Part shown: one piece after another, positions 51,214 to 60,997 of the stretch
Numbering within the stretch: position 1 is the first letter of the stretch
How the letters are laid out: the number at the start of each line of letters is the position of its first letter
Source: ZC4RG30 sp964417875
GTDB lineage: Bacteria; Pseudomonadota; Gammaproteobacteria; Steroidobacterales; Steroidobacteraceae
Direction of reading: 5' to 3'
DNA: 64,000 nt
NCBI GenBank assembly: GCA_964417875.1
Contig: CAYQJU010000007.1
Coordinates: forward strand, 9,948 to 73,947
Position numbers and translations under genes: made by a program
Notes under the pieces: generated by a model
Seen by the model: the letters and a program-made list of their open reading frames with translations, nothing else
Told to the model about the DNA's origin: nothing
Database searches by the model: none

Positions 51214-52863
51214 AGGTCCCTCGGTGGCCTGGCCGGTGCCGACGCGCGACAGCAGGATCACCGGTGCAAGGCCGGCCAGGATGATCAGCAGCGCAGCGAT
51301 GGCGCCGTCCTCGTAGGTGCCGCGTGCGGCCTCGGCATAGACATGCGTGGCCAGCGTCTCGACGTTCAGCGGCCGCAGCAGCAGCGTGGCCGGCAGCTCC
51401 TTCATGCAGTCCACGAACACCAGCAGCGCGGCGGCGGCCAGTGCCGGACGCAGCAGCGGCAGGTGGATCCGTCGCAGCACGCCGCCGGCGCTTGCGCCCA
51501 GCGTGCGTCCGGCCTGGTCCAGCGACGGTGCGATGCGCGCGAAGCCGGACTCGATTCCACCCGTGGCCACGGCCAGGAAGCGCGTGCAATAGGCCACCAC
51601 CAGCGCCACGCTGGTGCCCAGCAGCAGCAGGCCGGCACGCTCGCCGGTCACCGATTCGACCATGCGTGCCAGCAGATCATCGGCCGTACCCAGTGGCACC
51701 AGCAGGCCGATGCCCAGCACCGTGCCCGGAATGGCATAGCCCAGCGTCGCGATGCGTTCGCTGCTGGCTGCGATCACGCCGGGCCGCAGGCGCAGTGAAT
51801 AGGAGAGGATCAAAGCCGCAAGCAGCGTGAACACCGTGGCCATGGCCGCCAGTTGCAAGGTGTCGAGCGTGATCTGCAGCAGCCCGGGCGGGAAGCCAGC
51901 AAAGCCGAACCGTTCGAATGCGCGCACGGAAAGGTATCCCGCCGGCGCGAGGAAACCGAACAGCACCGGCACGCCCAGCAGTGCAATCACCAGCAGCGCC
52001 TGGCGGCCGGCGAGCCGCTGCGGCGCCATGCGGCGTGTCTTCTGCGCGCCAGCCGCATAGCGCTGCCGCCGGCGGGCGGCGCGCTCGATGACCAGCAGCG
52101 TCACCACCACGGCCAGCATCGCCAGCGCGATCTGCGCAGCGCCGGCAAGATCGGCGCGGTTGACCCACGTGGAATAGATCGACACGGTCAGCGTGCGCAC
52201 GCCCAGCAGTTCGGATGCGCCGATGTCGTTCAGCGCCTCCATCAATGCCAGCGCCGTGCCCACTGCGATGGCGGGCCGGGCCAGCGGAATCGCCACGCGC
52301 AGGAATACCGCGCGCGGCCCCTGGCCGAGCGTGCGCGCCGCCTCGAGCAGACCGCCGGACTGCATCAGGAACATTGCCCGCGTGGTCAGGTAGACATAGG
52401 GATAGAGCACGAAGCCCAGTACCAGCGCGCAGCCGGCCAGCGAGCGCACGTCGGGCAGCCTGAGGTCCTGCGGCGAGTCGAAGCCCAGCAGTGCGCGCAA
52501 TCCGGTCTGCAGCGGACCGATGGGATGCAGCAGGTCCATCCATGCATAGGCCATGATGTAGGTCGGCACTGCCAGCGGCAACAGCAGTGCCCATTCGAAC
52601 ACACGGCGAGCTGGAAAGTCGTAGGCAGTGACCAGCCAGGCGCTGCCGGTGCCCAGCGCAATCACCAGCAGACCGACGCCGGCCAGCAGCAGCAGCGTGT
52701 CGCGCAATGCCGGCGGCAGCACGTATTGCAGCAGGTGCGGCCAGAGCATGCCGTCGCCCTGCAATGCCTTGGACAGCAGTGCCACCACCGGCAGCAGCAC
52801 CAGCAGGGCAATGACGGCCGCGGCCGCCAGCCAGGCTGCGCCGGAGCGGGACCCCCGGGTCAC
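51205..52863 (-). CDS. Fe3+ ABC transporter permease (FbpB-like, fused two-domain)
   Basis: A 552-residue protein with about twelve membrane helices and two binding-protein-dependent permease domains, each with an EAA-type loop (EAARTLGQGPRAVFLRVAIP and DQAGRTLGASAGGVLRRIHLP). It is the single-polypeptide FbpB/AfuB layout. It follows the binding-protein gene by 8 bp. Confidence 0.93.
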   Translation of the reverse strand: MTRGSRSGAAWLAAAAVIALLVLLPVVALLSKALQGDGMLWPHLLQYVLPPALRDTLLLLAGVGLLVIALGTGSAWLVTAYDFPARRVFEWALLLPLAVPTYIMAYAWMDLLHPIGPLQTGLRALLGFDSPQDLRLPDVRSLAGCALVLGFVLYPYVYLTTRAMFLMQSGGLLEAARTLGQGPRAVFLRVAIPLARPAIAVGTALALMEALNDIGASELLGVRTLTVSIYSTWVNRADLAGAAQIALAMLAVVVTLLVIERAARRRQRYAAGAQKTRRMAPQRLAGRQALLVIALLGVPVLFGFLAPAGYLSVRAFERFGFAGFPPGLLQITLDTLQLAAMATVFTLLAALILSYSLRLRPGVIAASSERIATLGYAIPGTVLGIGLLVPLGTADDLLARMVESVTGERAGLLLLGTSVALVVAYCTRFLAVATGGIESGFARIAPSLDQAGRTLGASAGGVLRRIHLPLLRPALAAAALLVFVDCMKELPATLLLRPLNVETLATHVYAEAARGTYEDGAIAALLIILAGLAPVILLSRVGTGQATEGPVQ

Positions 52864-52871
52864 GCCGGCCT

Positions 52872-53912
52872 TCAGTTGTCGAAGCCGATGCGCTCGGCGA
52901 GCAGGCTGGCCGCCTTGCGGTGCTTCGCGATCTCGGTGAGCGGCAGCGTGTCGGGCGTCAGCGGACCGAGCGCCGCGATCAGCGGATCGATGCCGGCGCC
53001 CGGCCGCACCGGATATTCATAGTTGGTGCGCGCGTACTCGCGCTGGGCGTCTGGCGACACCAGGTATTCCAGCAGCTTCACGGCCGAATCGCGGTTGGGT
53101 GCATTGCGCGCCAGCGCCGCGCCGGACACATTCACATGCGTGCCGCCATTGGCAAAGGTGGGCAGCACGACATCGATGGCCTCGCCCCACTTCTCCTGCT
53201 CCGGTCCGCCGCTGCCGCTGCGCATGCGGCCCACGTAATAGGAATTGCCGAGGCCGATGTCGCAGAGCTGGCCCAGGATGTCGCGCGCCACCTCGCGGTC
53301 GCCGCCACCCGGGCGGCGCGCAAGGTTCGCCTTCACGCCGCGCAGCCAGGTTTCGGCGGCCGCCTCTCCGTGATGCGCGATGTAGGCCGCGATCACCGCG
53401 GTGTTGTAGGGATGCTGCGCCGAGCGCAGGCACACCTTGCCGCGCCACTCGGGCCGGGCAAGGTCTTCGTAGCGGAACTGCGCAAGATCGGTGCGATCCT
53501 TCGAGGCATACAGCACTCGCGCGCGCAGCGACAGCGCAAACCAGTGGTCATCTGCGTCGCGCAGCTGCGCGGGAATGGCCTGCTCGAGCACCGGCGAGCG
53601 CAGCGGCTGCGTGACGCCGCGGTCGACGAGGTCGACCAGGTTGCCGAAGTCCACCACCATCAGCACATCGGCCGGCGAGCGGCGCCCCTCGGCGGCCACG
53701 CGTTCGGCCAGGCCGTCGCGCACGAACACCGTGTTCACCTTGATGCCGGTGGACCGGGTGAACTGCTCCAGCAGCGGCTGGATCAGGCCCGGCTCGCGCG
53801 TGGTGTAGAGGTTCACTTCGGCAGCATTGGCGCCCGCCGCGCCGGCAACGGCGCACACCAGGGTTGCCATCGAGGCCAGCAGTCGCCGGCGCAATGCAGA
53901 TGTGTGCTTCAT
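52872..53912 (-). CDS. Periplasmic Fe3+-binding protein (FbpA/FutA-like)
   Basis: A 346-residue protein with a signal peptide ending ANAAE. NLYTTREPGLIQPLLEQF is the FbpA-family opening and the tyrosine pair in GLGNSYYVGRM is a likely Fe3+ ligand. Its start overlaps the ATPase stop (ATGA). Confidence 0.93.
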   Translation of the reverse strand: MKHTSALRRRLLASMATLVCAVAGAAGANAAEVNLYTTREPGLIQPLLEQFTRSTGIKVNTVFVRDGLAERVAAEGRRSPADVLMVVDFGNLVDLVDRGVTQPLRSPVLEQAIPAQLRDADDHWFALSLRARVLYASKDRTDLAQFRYEDLARPEWRGKVCLRSAQHPYNTAVIAAYIAHHGEAAAETWLRGVKANLARRPGGGDREVARDILGQLCDIGLGNSYYVGRMRSGSGGPEQEKWGEAIDVVLPTFANGGTHVNVSGAALARNAPNRDSAVKLLEYLVSPDAQREYARTNYEYPVRPGAGIDPLIAALGPLTPDTLPLTEIAKHRKAASLLAERIGFDN

Positions 53913-54988
53913 GTCAGGCTCCTCGGGGATTCGGTTTCGGCGGGAAACACCAACGCTGCGGCCGGATCCGCCTGCAGGTGGATAGTATCGCCGGGCCGTG
54001 CAGGGCAGTGCTCGAAAACCTGCAGTGCCAGCGGCTTGGGAAGGCCGTCGATGGTGAGACGCAGTCGCTCGCAGCAGCCCAGGAAGGCACGATCCTGCAC
54101 GCGTGCGGCGACGCCCTGCGCGGCCAGGCGCAGGTCATGCGGGCGCAGCGCCACGCAGGCCGGCTCACCCTCGCGCAGCGCGGGCGCTGCGAAGCGGCCC
54201 AGCGGCGTGGCCACCGTTCCGCCCTGCGCGCAGCCGTGCAGCTCGACCAGTTCGCTGAAGAAGCGCGCGGCATACAGCGAGGCCGGGCTGCGGTACAGCG
54301 TTTCGGGTGCGGCATCCTGTTCGATGCGCCCATGGCGCATCAGGACGATGCGGTCGGCGATTCGCAGCGCCTCTTCCGGATCATGCGTGACCAGGATGGC
54401 GCTGATGCCGGCCTCGCGCAGGATGGCCAGCGTCTCATCGCGCACCGTCTCGCGCAGGCCGCGATCCAGGTTCGAGAAGGGTTCATCCAGCAGCAGCAGC
54501 CGCGGCTGCGGCGCCAGCGCGCGCGCCAGCGCGACACGCTGCTGCTCGCCGCCGGAGAGCATGTGCGGAAAGCCTGCGGCGCGCGCCTCGAGGCGCACGC
54601 GGGCCAGCGCCGCACGCGCGGTGGCGTGACGCGTCGCGCGATCGCCGCGCAGGCCGAAGGCCACGTTGTCGAGGATGGAAAGGTGCGGGAACAGCGCATA
54701 GTCCTGGAACACCAGGCCGATGCCGCGCTGTTCGGGCGGCACGAAGGTGCCCGGTCCGCTCAGTTCGCGGCCATCCATGCGGATGCGGCCGGCATCGGGC
54801 GTTTCCAGTCCGGCGATCAGGCGCAGCAGCGTGCTCTTGCCGCAGCCGGAGCTGCCCAGCAGGCACAGGATCTCGCCCGGCGCCGTCTCGAAGCTGACGC
54901 CATTGACGGCGGTCAGTGATCCGTATCGCCGGCTCACGTCCTGCACCGTCAGGGCCGCTGCCTGCATTGTCGTTGCCGCTGCGTTCAT
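53909..54988 (-). CDS. Fe3+ ABC transporter ATPase (FbpC-like)
   Basis: A 359-residue ATPase: Walker A GSSGCGKST, Q-loop VFQDYALFPHLSI, signature LSGGEQQRVALARAL, Walker B LLLLDEPFSN and His in THD, with a TOBE-like C-terminal regulatory domain. It uses the ATG at 54988, overlapping the DUF1513 gene (ATGA). Confidence 0.93.
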   Translation of the reverse strand: MNAAATTMQAAALTVQDVSRRYGSLTAVNGVSFETAPGEILCLLGSSGCGKSTLLRLIAGLETPDAGRIRMDGRELSGPGTFVPPEQRGIGLVFQDYALFPHLSILDNVAFGLRGDRATRHATARAALARVRLEARAAGFPHMLSGGEQQRVALARALAPQPRLLLLDEPFSNLDRGLRETVRDETLAILREAGISAILVTHDPEEALRIADRIVLMRHGRIEQDAAPETLYRSPASLYAARFFSELVELHGCAQGGTVATPLGRFAAPALREGEPACVALRPHDLRLAAQGVAARVQDRAFLGCCERLRLTIDGLPKPLALQVFEHCPARPGDTIHLQADPAAALVFPAETESPRSLT

Positions 54989-56127
54989 ATCGTTCTCAGG
55001 TGATTGTCCCATGCCACGCCCTGCGAAGTGGCGGGCAGTGGCTGCGGCAGATCGCCGGGCGCGGCCGCGACAAGGCCGCCGAAGCCATCGCTGACGAGGA
55101 AGCGGCCATCGCCCAGTGCCGCCACGCCGCAGCCGTCCGGGCGGGCGGTGGCGCCCAGGCATTGCGCGTCATCGCCGTTCCACCACGCGATGTGACCGCC
55201 CACCGGGCTGCTGGTGGCAATGCAGCCGCGCTGCGGATCGACCGCGATGGAGCCGATGTAGTTGCGCAGGTTGCGCTGGATGTCCGGCGGTGCGGTGAAG
55301 AGTTCGAGGTCATGGCCAGGCCTGCAGCGACCCAGCAGCGGCGGACGCTCGGAGGCAGGACCCTGGTGCTGGCAGGCGAACCAGGCATCGCCGCGGCGAT
55401 CGATGGCGAGATGGCGGATCGACAGCTGGAACAGTTCCGGCGCCAGGCTCATGTTCGCCAGCAGCCTGCCATCGCGCGCATCGAGCAGCGCCAGCGTGGA
55501 GCGCATCGTCGCGAGATTCAGCGTGGTCTTGCCATAGTCCGGATGCGTCAGCAGCCCGCCGTTCGCGACGCACAGCGTGCGCGCATCCGGCAGCAGCACC
55601 AGCTCATGCGGACCGATGCCGCCGGAATCCAATTCACCCAGCCGCTGCCACCCGGCGCCCGGGCGCGCGTCGTACACGCCGATCACGCCACGGCCGCGAT
55701 CGAAATCATTCTCGGTGGTGAACAGCCGCTCGCCCTCTGCGCAGAACACGCCATGGCCGAAGAAGTGACGGTCCGCAGGCAATGGCAGCGTGACAAGGCG
55801 CCGGGCATCGCGCAGGTCGAACACCAGCGCAAAGAATCCCGGCTGCCGGCCGAAGGCCACTGCGCGATGACGTGCGCCATCGACGGCAAAGCTGTGGCCG
55901 CGGTCCGGCAGCGGCAGGATCGCATGGTCGCGGCCGTCGGCATCGAGCAGCACGGCCTCATGACGCTGGCCGTGGGTGCGTGCGCTGAGGAAGCGAGGCG
56001 CGCGTGACGGGCCGGCTTCGGCATGCAGCGGGCGGGCGGCCAGGGCAGCGGTCGCGGCGAGACCGCCGAGCAGCGCATCGCGCCGCGTGAGTGGCCGGGA
56101 ATCTGCCATGCGATGCGGGCCACGCAT
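54985..56127 (-). CDS. DUF1513 periplasmic protein with Tat signal
   Basis: A 380-residue protein with a twin-arginine signal (TRRDALLGGLAATAALA) and a beta-propeller-like body (FGHGVF, PHELVLLPDARTLCVANGG, NYIGSIAVDP). DUF1513 proteins are commonly encoded with imelysin and di-haem oxidoreductase genes. Function is unknown; Tat export may mean it binds a cofactor. The ATG could be 56127 or 56109. Confidence 0.9.
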   Translation of the reverse strand: MRGPHRMADSRPLTRRDALLGGLAATAALAARPLHAEAGPSRAPRFLSARTHGQRHEAVLLDADGRDHAILPLPDRGHSFAVDGARHRAVAFGRQPGFFALVFDLRDARRLVTLPLPADRHFFGHGVFCAEGERLFTTENDFDRGRGVIGVYDARPGAGWQRLGELDSGGIGPHELVLLPDARTLCVANGGLLTHPDYGKTTLNLATMRSTLALLDARDGRLLANMSLAPELFQLSIRHLAIDRRGDAWFACQHQGPASERPPLLGRCRPGHDLELFTAPPDIQRNLRNYIGSIAVDPQRGCIATSSPVGGHIAWWNGDDAQCLGATARPDGCGVAALGDGRFLVSDGFGGLVAAAPGDLPQPLPATSQGVAWDNHLRTI

Positions 56128-56129
56128 CG

Positions 56130-57263
56130 TCAGTCCCCATCCAGTGCATTGAAGCCCAGGTTCACGCCCAGCGCGGGCGCCAGGTATTCATCCACCAGGG
56201 CGCGCGCGTTGGAGATCAGCAGCGCTGCGTGCACCAGCAGGTCGCGTGCATCTTCATCCGCGATGGCGAGGTCGGCGGGAATTGGAAGATCCGCGAAGTC
56301 CTGCTGCACGCGCTGCAGTTCATCGCGCAGGCTGGCATCGATCCACCGGGATTCTCCGGCCAGCATGGCGCCGAATCCGGCTGCGGCCTGGAAGCGTTCC
56401 AGGGCCGCGGCCTGCGCGCTGATGAATTCCGCTGTCAGGCCGCTGCGATACAGGGGCAGCAGAGTGCCGCGTGCGCTGGCCGCATCCTCACCCAGTGCCG
56501 GCGCCAGCTTCTGGTCGCGTGCCACATGCAAGGCAGTGGACAGCGCCTTGAGGACCTCGGAGGCGACTTCGCCGGCATTGCGATACAGGTCATTGCCGGC
56601 GGCGGGTGCGGCGAACTCGCGCGCCTGCGCCGACTGCGCATTCCAGCCGGCATCGATCTCGCCGGCGATGCGTGCCAGGTTCGCCGCCACGGCCGCGGCG
56701 AAGGCGCAGCGATAAACCCCGACCGCATCATTGGCTGCAATGGCGGCGCGGGCGCCATCACCATGCAGCGCGTATTCCAGCGCGGGCAGTCCCTGCACCG
56801 CGACGCTCTGCTGGCGCAGGCTGGCCGGTTCGAGCCGCGCCGGGTCGGCGGCGGACAACAGTGTGCGCAACTGCCGCTGCATCACGCCGCGCGGGTCGGG
56901 CCAGAAGAAGAACTGCTCGAGGCGGTTCTGTTCCACCAGGGGGCCGAAGCGCAGGAATTCGACGCCCGCCCAGGCCACCGTGACGTCGCGCAGTCTCGCG
57001 TCGACAGTCTGCTGGAGTTCGCGACTCCCGGCCTCTGTGCAGTAGACATCGAGCGCGGCATCCAGTGCCTGCGTGCTGCGCACAAGGGTCGCGGTCTGCG
57101 GGCGGATGTAGTCATCCAGCAGCCGCGCACCCAGGTCATCGATGCCTCCTGACTGTGCATCTGGTGCGGATGCCGGCGTCGTCGCGCATCCTGCCGCCAG
57201 GGCCAGCGTGGCAATGGCCGCGCACAGCGGCCGCAGGGCGCCACGCGCGGCAGTGGCATTCAC
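56130..57263 (-). CDS. Imelysin-family (IrpA-like) lipoprotein
   Basis: About 377 residues with a lipobox LAAGC. The all-helical imelysin/M75 fold is seen as two repeats; the usual GxHxxE site is replaced by GLPALEYAL, so its metal site differs from the first imelysin of the operon. A GTG start overlaps the stop of the oxidoreductase gene (GTGA). It probably binds iron or organises uptake at the outer or inner membrane. Confidence 0.88.
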   Translation of the reverse strand: MNATAARGALRPLCAAIATLALAAGCATTPASAPDAQSGGIDDLGARLLDDYIRPQTATLVRSTQALDAALDVYCTEAGSRELQQTVDARLRDVTVAWAGVEFLRFGPLVEQNRLEQFFFWPDPRGVMQRQLRTLLSAADPARLEPASLRQQSVAVQGLPALEYALHGDGARAAIAANDAVGVYRCAFAAAVAANLARIAGEIDAGWNAQSAQAREFAAPAAGNDLYRNAGEVASEVLKALSTALHVARDQKLAPALGEDAASARGTLLPLYRSGLTAEFISAQAAALERFQAAAGFGAMLAGESRWIDASLRDELQRVQQDFADLPIPADLAIADEDARDLLVHAALLISNARALVDEYLAPALGVNLGFNALDGD

Positions 57264-58801
57264 AGCGAATCCAGGAAGCGCAGCAGATCGGCGCGCTGCG
57301 CCGGCGTCATCGCCACCACGCGGTCGCGGGCGGCAGTGGCCTCGCCGCCATGCCAGAGGATGGCCTCCAGCGGCGTGCGCGCGCGCCCGTCGTGCAGGAA
57401 GCTGCCGCGCTCGTTCACCGTGCGCGCCAGTCCCATGCCCCATAGCGGAGGCGTGCGCCATTCGCGGCCGCTGGCATTGCCCTCGGGGCGGTGATCGGCC
57501 AGTCCCTCGCCCATGTCGTGCAGTAGCAGGTCGGAATAGGGCCAGATCAGCTGGAAGCGATGCTCGGGCTGTGGCGCATCGCGGCGGGTCACGTACTTGG
57601 GGACATGACAGGCGGTGCAGCGGGCTTCATGGAACAGCTTCTTGCCGGCCAGCACGCGCGCATCGTCGGCATCGCGCCGTGCCGGCACCGCGAGGTTTGC
57701 GGCATAGAAAGTGACGAAGTCGAGCAGCTCGCCCGGCACCTCCTCGCTGCCGAGCTGCGACTGCGCGCCATGGGGCAGCGCCAGGCAGGCGGCTTGCCGC
57801 GCCGTGCACTCGCCCCAGTGCGTGGGCCGCAGCGGTGTGGAAAGCCCCATGTCGTCGAAGAACGCGCCGGCGGACTGGTGCTTCACATCCCTGTGGCCAC
57901 CCTTCCAGCCGAAGCGGCCGATGGTGACCTCGCCGGTGGCCTCGTCGCGGACCAGCCGCACCTTGCCGCGCACGCCATCCGGATCATCCGTGCGTCGCGC
58001 ATTGGCGAGGATGTCGGCCTCGTGGACGGCCTCGAGCAATCCCAGCCCGATCATTTGCGGTGCGATGCGCGGCGAGATCATCACGTCCTCGCGCATCGGT
58101 CCGTATCCCAGGTCGGTAATGCGATAGACCGGCTTGCGCAGCGTCGCGGTCTCGCCACCGTTCAACGCCACGCGGATCTCTTCCCATTCGATGCGCAGCC
58201 GGGCCTCGGCCGGCAGGCCGGGCACCGCGAAGGTCTGCAGCTGGTGTCCGTAGGTGGGCTCCGGGATCACCGACAGCGAATCTTCGAGTTGACGGCGTTC
58301 GGCCTCATCGCGCGGCGGCACCGACAGCCGCAGGAACAGCGACACCGGCTCCTCGCCTTCCTCCGGCACCACGCCGCCGGCGTCCTTCAGGTGGCATCCC
58401 TGGCAGGAGCGCGCATTGAACAGCGGACCCAGGCCATCGGAGGCCTGGGTGGAAGAGGGCGCCGCCACCCAGTCCTTGCGGAACAGGCCGTTGCCGATCT
58501 GGAAGCGTTGCCGCCCCTCGAAGTCCAGGTTCGCCGCGGGCTGGGAGAAGATGTCACGGTTCAGAAGCTTGCTGCGCACCGTGGCCGCGCCGGCGCTGAG
58601 AGTCTCGAAGGATTCAGCAGCCTCGAAACTGCGCGCCATCGCGGTGATTGCACGCACGCGCGCCAGGTCCTCGGCGGTGAGGTCGTCGCGTGTCGCCGGC
58701 CCTGTCATCGCCGCAGGCTCCGGCCGCGGCGAAGCGCAGGCCGTCACCGCGGCCAGCGCCAGCACCAGCCATGCGGATCTGGTTTTACTGGAAGACGGCA
58801 T
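57260..58801 (-). CDS. Di-haem oxidoreductase-like c-type cytochrome lipoprotein (DUF1111)
   Basis: A 513-residue protein with a lipobox (VTAC) and two c-type haem motifs, SCQGCH and RCTACH, in the DUF1111 (putative thiol oxidoreductase) family. It may reduce or oxidise iron in the periplasm in concert with the imelysins; that is inference. The ATG at 58801 overlaps the imelysin gene by 17 bp. Confidence 0.92.
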   Translation of the reverse strand: MPSSSKTRSAWLVLALAAVTACASPRPEPAAMTGPATRDDLTAEDLARVRAITAMARSFEAAESFETLSAGAATVRSKLLNRDIFSQPAANLDFEGRQRFQIGNGLFRKDWVAAPSSTQASDGLGPLFNARSCQGCHLKDAGGVVPEEGEEPVSLFLRLSVPPRDEAERRQLEDSLSVIPEPTYGHQLQTFAVPGLPAEARLRIEWEEIRVALNGGETATLRKPVYRITDLGYGPMREDVMISPRIAPQMIGLGLLEAVHEADILANARRTDDPDGVRGKVRLVRDEATGEVTIGRFGWKGGHRDVKHQSAGAFFDDMGLSTPLRPTHWGECTARQAACLALPHGAQSQLGSEEVPGELLDFVTFYAANLAVPARRDADDARVLAGKKLFHEARCTACHVPKYVTRRDAPQPEHRFQLIWPYSDLLLHDMGEGLADHRPEGNASGREWRTPPLWGMGLARTVNERGSFLHDGRARTPLEAILWHGGEATAARDRVVAMTPAQRADLLRFLDSL

Positions 58802-60062
58802 CCGGATTGTCGAGGCTGTCGGAGCCTTCGATCGAGATGCGGCCCAGTTCCAGCGCCTGCACCACGCGCTCGGTGGTGCGGGTCTGCGCCACCAGTGCAT
58901 CGATGGCCGCCTGCACCAGCGCATTGCCGGTGGTGTTGCCGGACGCGATGAGCTGGTCATAGGACTCGCCAGCGGCCGCACGCTGGCGGATGCGATCCAT
59001 CGCGGCCAGCGTCGCGTCGAGCCGCGTGCGCATCTCCGCGTCCAGCGCGGCATCGCGCGCCTTCACCAGGTCCGACATCGATGCCCCCTGCAGCGTGGTG
59101 CCATCGGTGCGCCGGTACTGGCCCACGTACACGTTCCGCATGCCGACCTGGTTGTAGTAGTGCGACTGGTGGGTGTTGTCCGAGAAGCAGTCGTGCTCTT
59201 CCTCCGGGTCGTGCAGGATCAGGCCGAGCTTCATGCGTTCGCCGGCGAGCTCGCCATAGGACAGCGAGCCGATGCCGGTGAGCATCGCCGACAGCGCGCC
59301 CTGTGCGCCGCCGCGCAGCAGCTGCTGGCGCGCATCACCGTCAGTCTTCCAGTGGCCGGCCATCTCCTGCAGGTCATCCAGCAGCAGGTCCATCGCGGCC
59401 TGCAGGTAATCGACACGTCGCTGGCAGTTGCCACCGGTGCAGCGCGCCGCATCGAAGTCCGTGGCGGGACGGTTGCCGGCACCGGGGCCGGTGCCGTTCA
59501 GGTCCTGTCCCCACAGCAGGAATTCGATGGCGTGGTAGCCGCGGCCCACATTGGCCTCGATGCCGCCGATCTCGTGCAGCGATTCGGTCAGCAGTGCCGG
59601 CGTGATACGGCTGGCATCGATCTGCCGCCCGCCGACATGCAGGTGTTCGTTCGCAATCACATTGGCCGTGTACCAGGCGTTGGCATCCGAATCGCTGCCA
59701 TAGGAGGCATCGACATAGTCGATCAGCCCCTCATCCAGCGGCCAGGCGTTCACGCGGCCTTCCCAGTCATCCACCACCGGATTGCCGAAGCGGTAGACCT
59801 CGGTCTGCATGTACGGCACGCGGGCATCGATCCAGGCCGTGCGGGCGGCGGCCAGCGTGCCTGCATCCGGCGCGGCGACCAGCGCATCGATGGCGGCGCT
59901 GAGCTTGCGCGCCGCTGCCAGTGAATCCTCGTACTTGGCCACGGCCATGTCGGCGTAGTGGACGGCGACGGCCTCGGCAGCCGGGGCGGCTGCCAGCAGC
60001 GCGGGAGAAAGACCGGTCAGGGCAATGGCCGCCACGCCGCGACGCAGGAAAGTCAGAAACAT
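58785..60062 (-). CDS. Imelysin-family (IrpA-like) periplasmic protein
   Basis: A 425-residue exported protein, signal peptide ending PALLAAAPA. The imelysin signature GYHAIEFLLWGQDL (GxHxxE metal site) is intact, and RVPYMQTEVYRFG and NTHQSHYYNQVGMRNVY are typical of iron-regulated IrpA proteins. It is the first gene of the operon, 26 bp downstream of a Fur-box-like sequence. Confidence 0.93.
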   Translation of the reverse strand: MFLTFLRRGVAAIALTGLSPALLAAAPAAEAVAVHYADMAVAKYEDSLAAARKLSAAIDALVAAPDAGTLAAARTAWIDARVPYMQTEVYRFGNPVVDDWEGRVNAWPLDEGLIDYVDASYGSDSDANAWYTANVIANEHLHVGGRQIDASRITPALLTESLHEIGGIEANVGRGYHAIEFLLWGQDLNGTGPGAGNRPATDFDAARCTGGNCQRRVDYLQAAMDLLLDDLQEMAGHWKTDGDARQQLLRGGAQGALSAMLTGIGSLSYGELAGERMKLGLILHDPEEEHDCFSDNTHQSHYYNQVGMRNVYVGQYRRTDGTTLQGASMSDLVKARDAALDAEMRTRLDATLAAMDRIRQRAAAGESYDQLIASGNTTGNALVQAAIDALVAQTRTTERVVQALELGRISIEGSDSLDNPDAVFQ

Positions 60063-60087
60063 GGAATGGGGAGCCTGGTGTCCTAGA

Positions 60088-60102
60088 TGAGAGTGATTCT
60101 CA
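60088..60102. promoter_or_regulatory. Fur-box-like operator
   Basis: TGAGAGTGATTCTCA agrees with the 7-1-7 Fur consensus TGATAAT-N-ATTATCA at 11 of 14 arm positions. On the minus strand TGGACA and GAGAAT (17 bp apart) would make a promoter whose -10 region overlaps it. Repression by Fe-Fur is expected. Confidence 0.7.
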
Positions 60103-60199
60103 AGTACGGGGTGGGGCTTGTCCAGAGAATCAGTGCCCACCGGAGCGCGGATTTCGTAATTCGCAGGGCGTGATCGACCTGATGGCTATACTCGCCGCC

Positions 60200-60997
60200 A
60201 TGCGATTTTATTCATGGAACGTCAACGGCATCCGTGCCGTGATCAAGAAGGGCACCTTCCAGAAATTCGTGGCCGAGCACCAGCCGGACATCCTCTGCCT
60301 GCAGGAGACCAAGGCCGAGAAGGGCCAGGCCGAGATCGACCTGCCCGAATACCAGGAGTACTGGAATTCGGCCGAAAAGAAGGGTTATTCAGGTACCGCG
60401 ATCTTCACGAAGATCGAGCCGCAGCAGGTCACCTGCGGGTTCCCCGACAGTTTCGCCGAGCGGTTCAGCCTTGCCGATGATCTCAAGCGCGATGCCTGGA
60501 ACGAGGGCCGCGTGGTCACGGCCGAATATCCGCAGTTCTTCGCCGTCACCGTCTACACGCCGAACGCCAAGGAAGACCTCTCGCGCGTGAAGCTGCGCCA
60601 CGAGCAGTGGGATCCGGCCTTCCTGGAATATGTGAAGCAGCTCGACGCGAAGAAGCCGGTGATCTTCTGCGGCGACCTGAACGTGGCGCACACCGAGATG
60701 GACCTCGCCAATCCCAAGCCCAACCGCGGCAAGAAGGGCTTCACCGACGAGGAGCGCGAGGGCTTCCAGAACTTCATCGACGCCGGCTTCGTCGACACCT
60801 TCCGCATCTTCACGCAGGGCAACGGGCACTACTCCTGGTGGTCGCATTTCGCCAATGCGCGCGCCCGCAACGTGGGATGGAGAATCGACTATGTGCTGGT
60901 GTCCGCGTCGATCAAGGACCGGGTGAAATCCGCGCGCATTCACGCCGATGTGATGGGATCGGACCACTGCCCGGTGAGCATCGACATCGATATCTAG
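60200..60997 (+). CDS. xth: Exodeoxyribonuclease III / AP endonuclease
   Basis: A 265-residue enzyme of base-excision repair. It has MRFYSWNVNGIRA, the metal Glu in LCLQETKAE, GYSGTAIF, NVAHTEMDLANPK, and the terminal GSDHCPVS. All active-site segments of the Xth/ExoA family are intact. I chose the ATG at 60200 to match family N-termini; an in-frame ATG lies 18 bp upstream. It converges on the DUF1989 gene with a shared CTAG. Confidence 0.95.
   Translation: MRFYSWNVNGIRAVIKKGTFQKFVAEHQPDILCLQETKAEKGQAEIDLPEYQEYWNSAEKKGYSGTAIFTKIEPQQVTCGFPDSFAERFSLADDLKRDAWNEGRVVTAEYPQFFAVTVYTPNAKEDLSRVKLRHEQWDPAFLEYVKQLDAKKPVIFCGDLNVAHTEMDLANPKPNRGKKGFTDEEREGFQNFIDAGFVDTFRIFTQGNGHYSWWSHFANARARNVGWRIDYVLVSASIKDRVKSARIHADVMGSDHCPVSIDIDI

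Noticed and set aside
49233..51284. A 683-codon open frame on the plus strand
   Set aside because: It opposes the exporter permease and adaptor genes and its translation shows no domain; it is a shadow of strong third-position GC bias.
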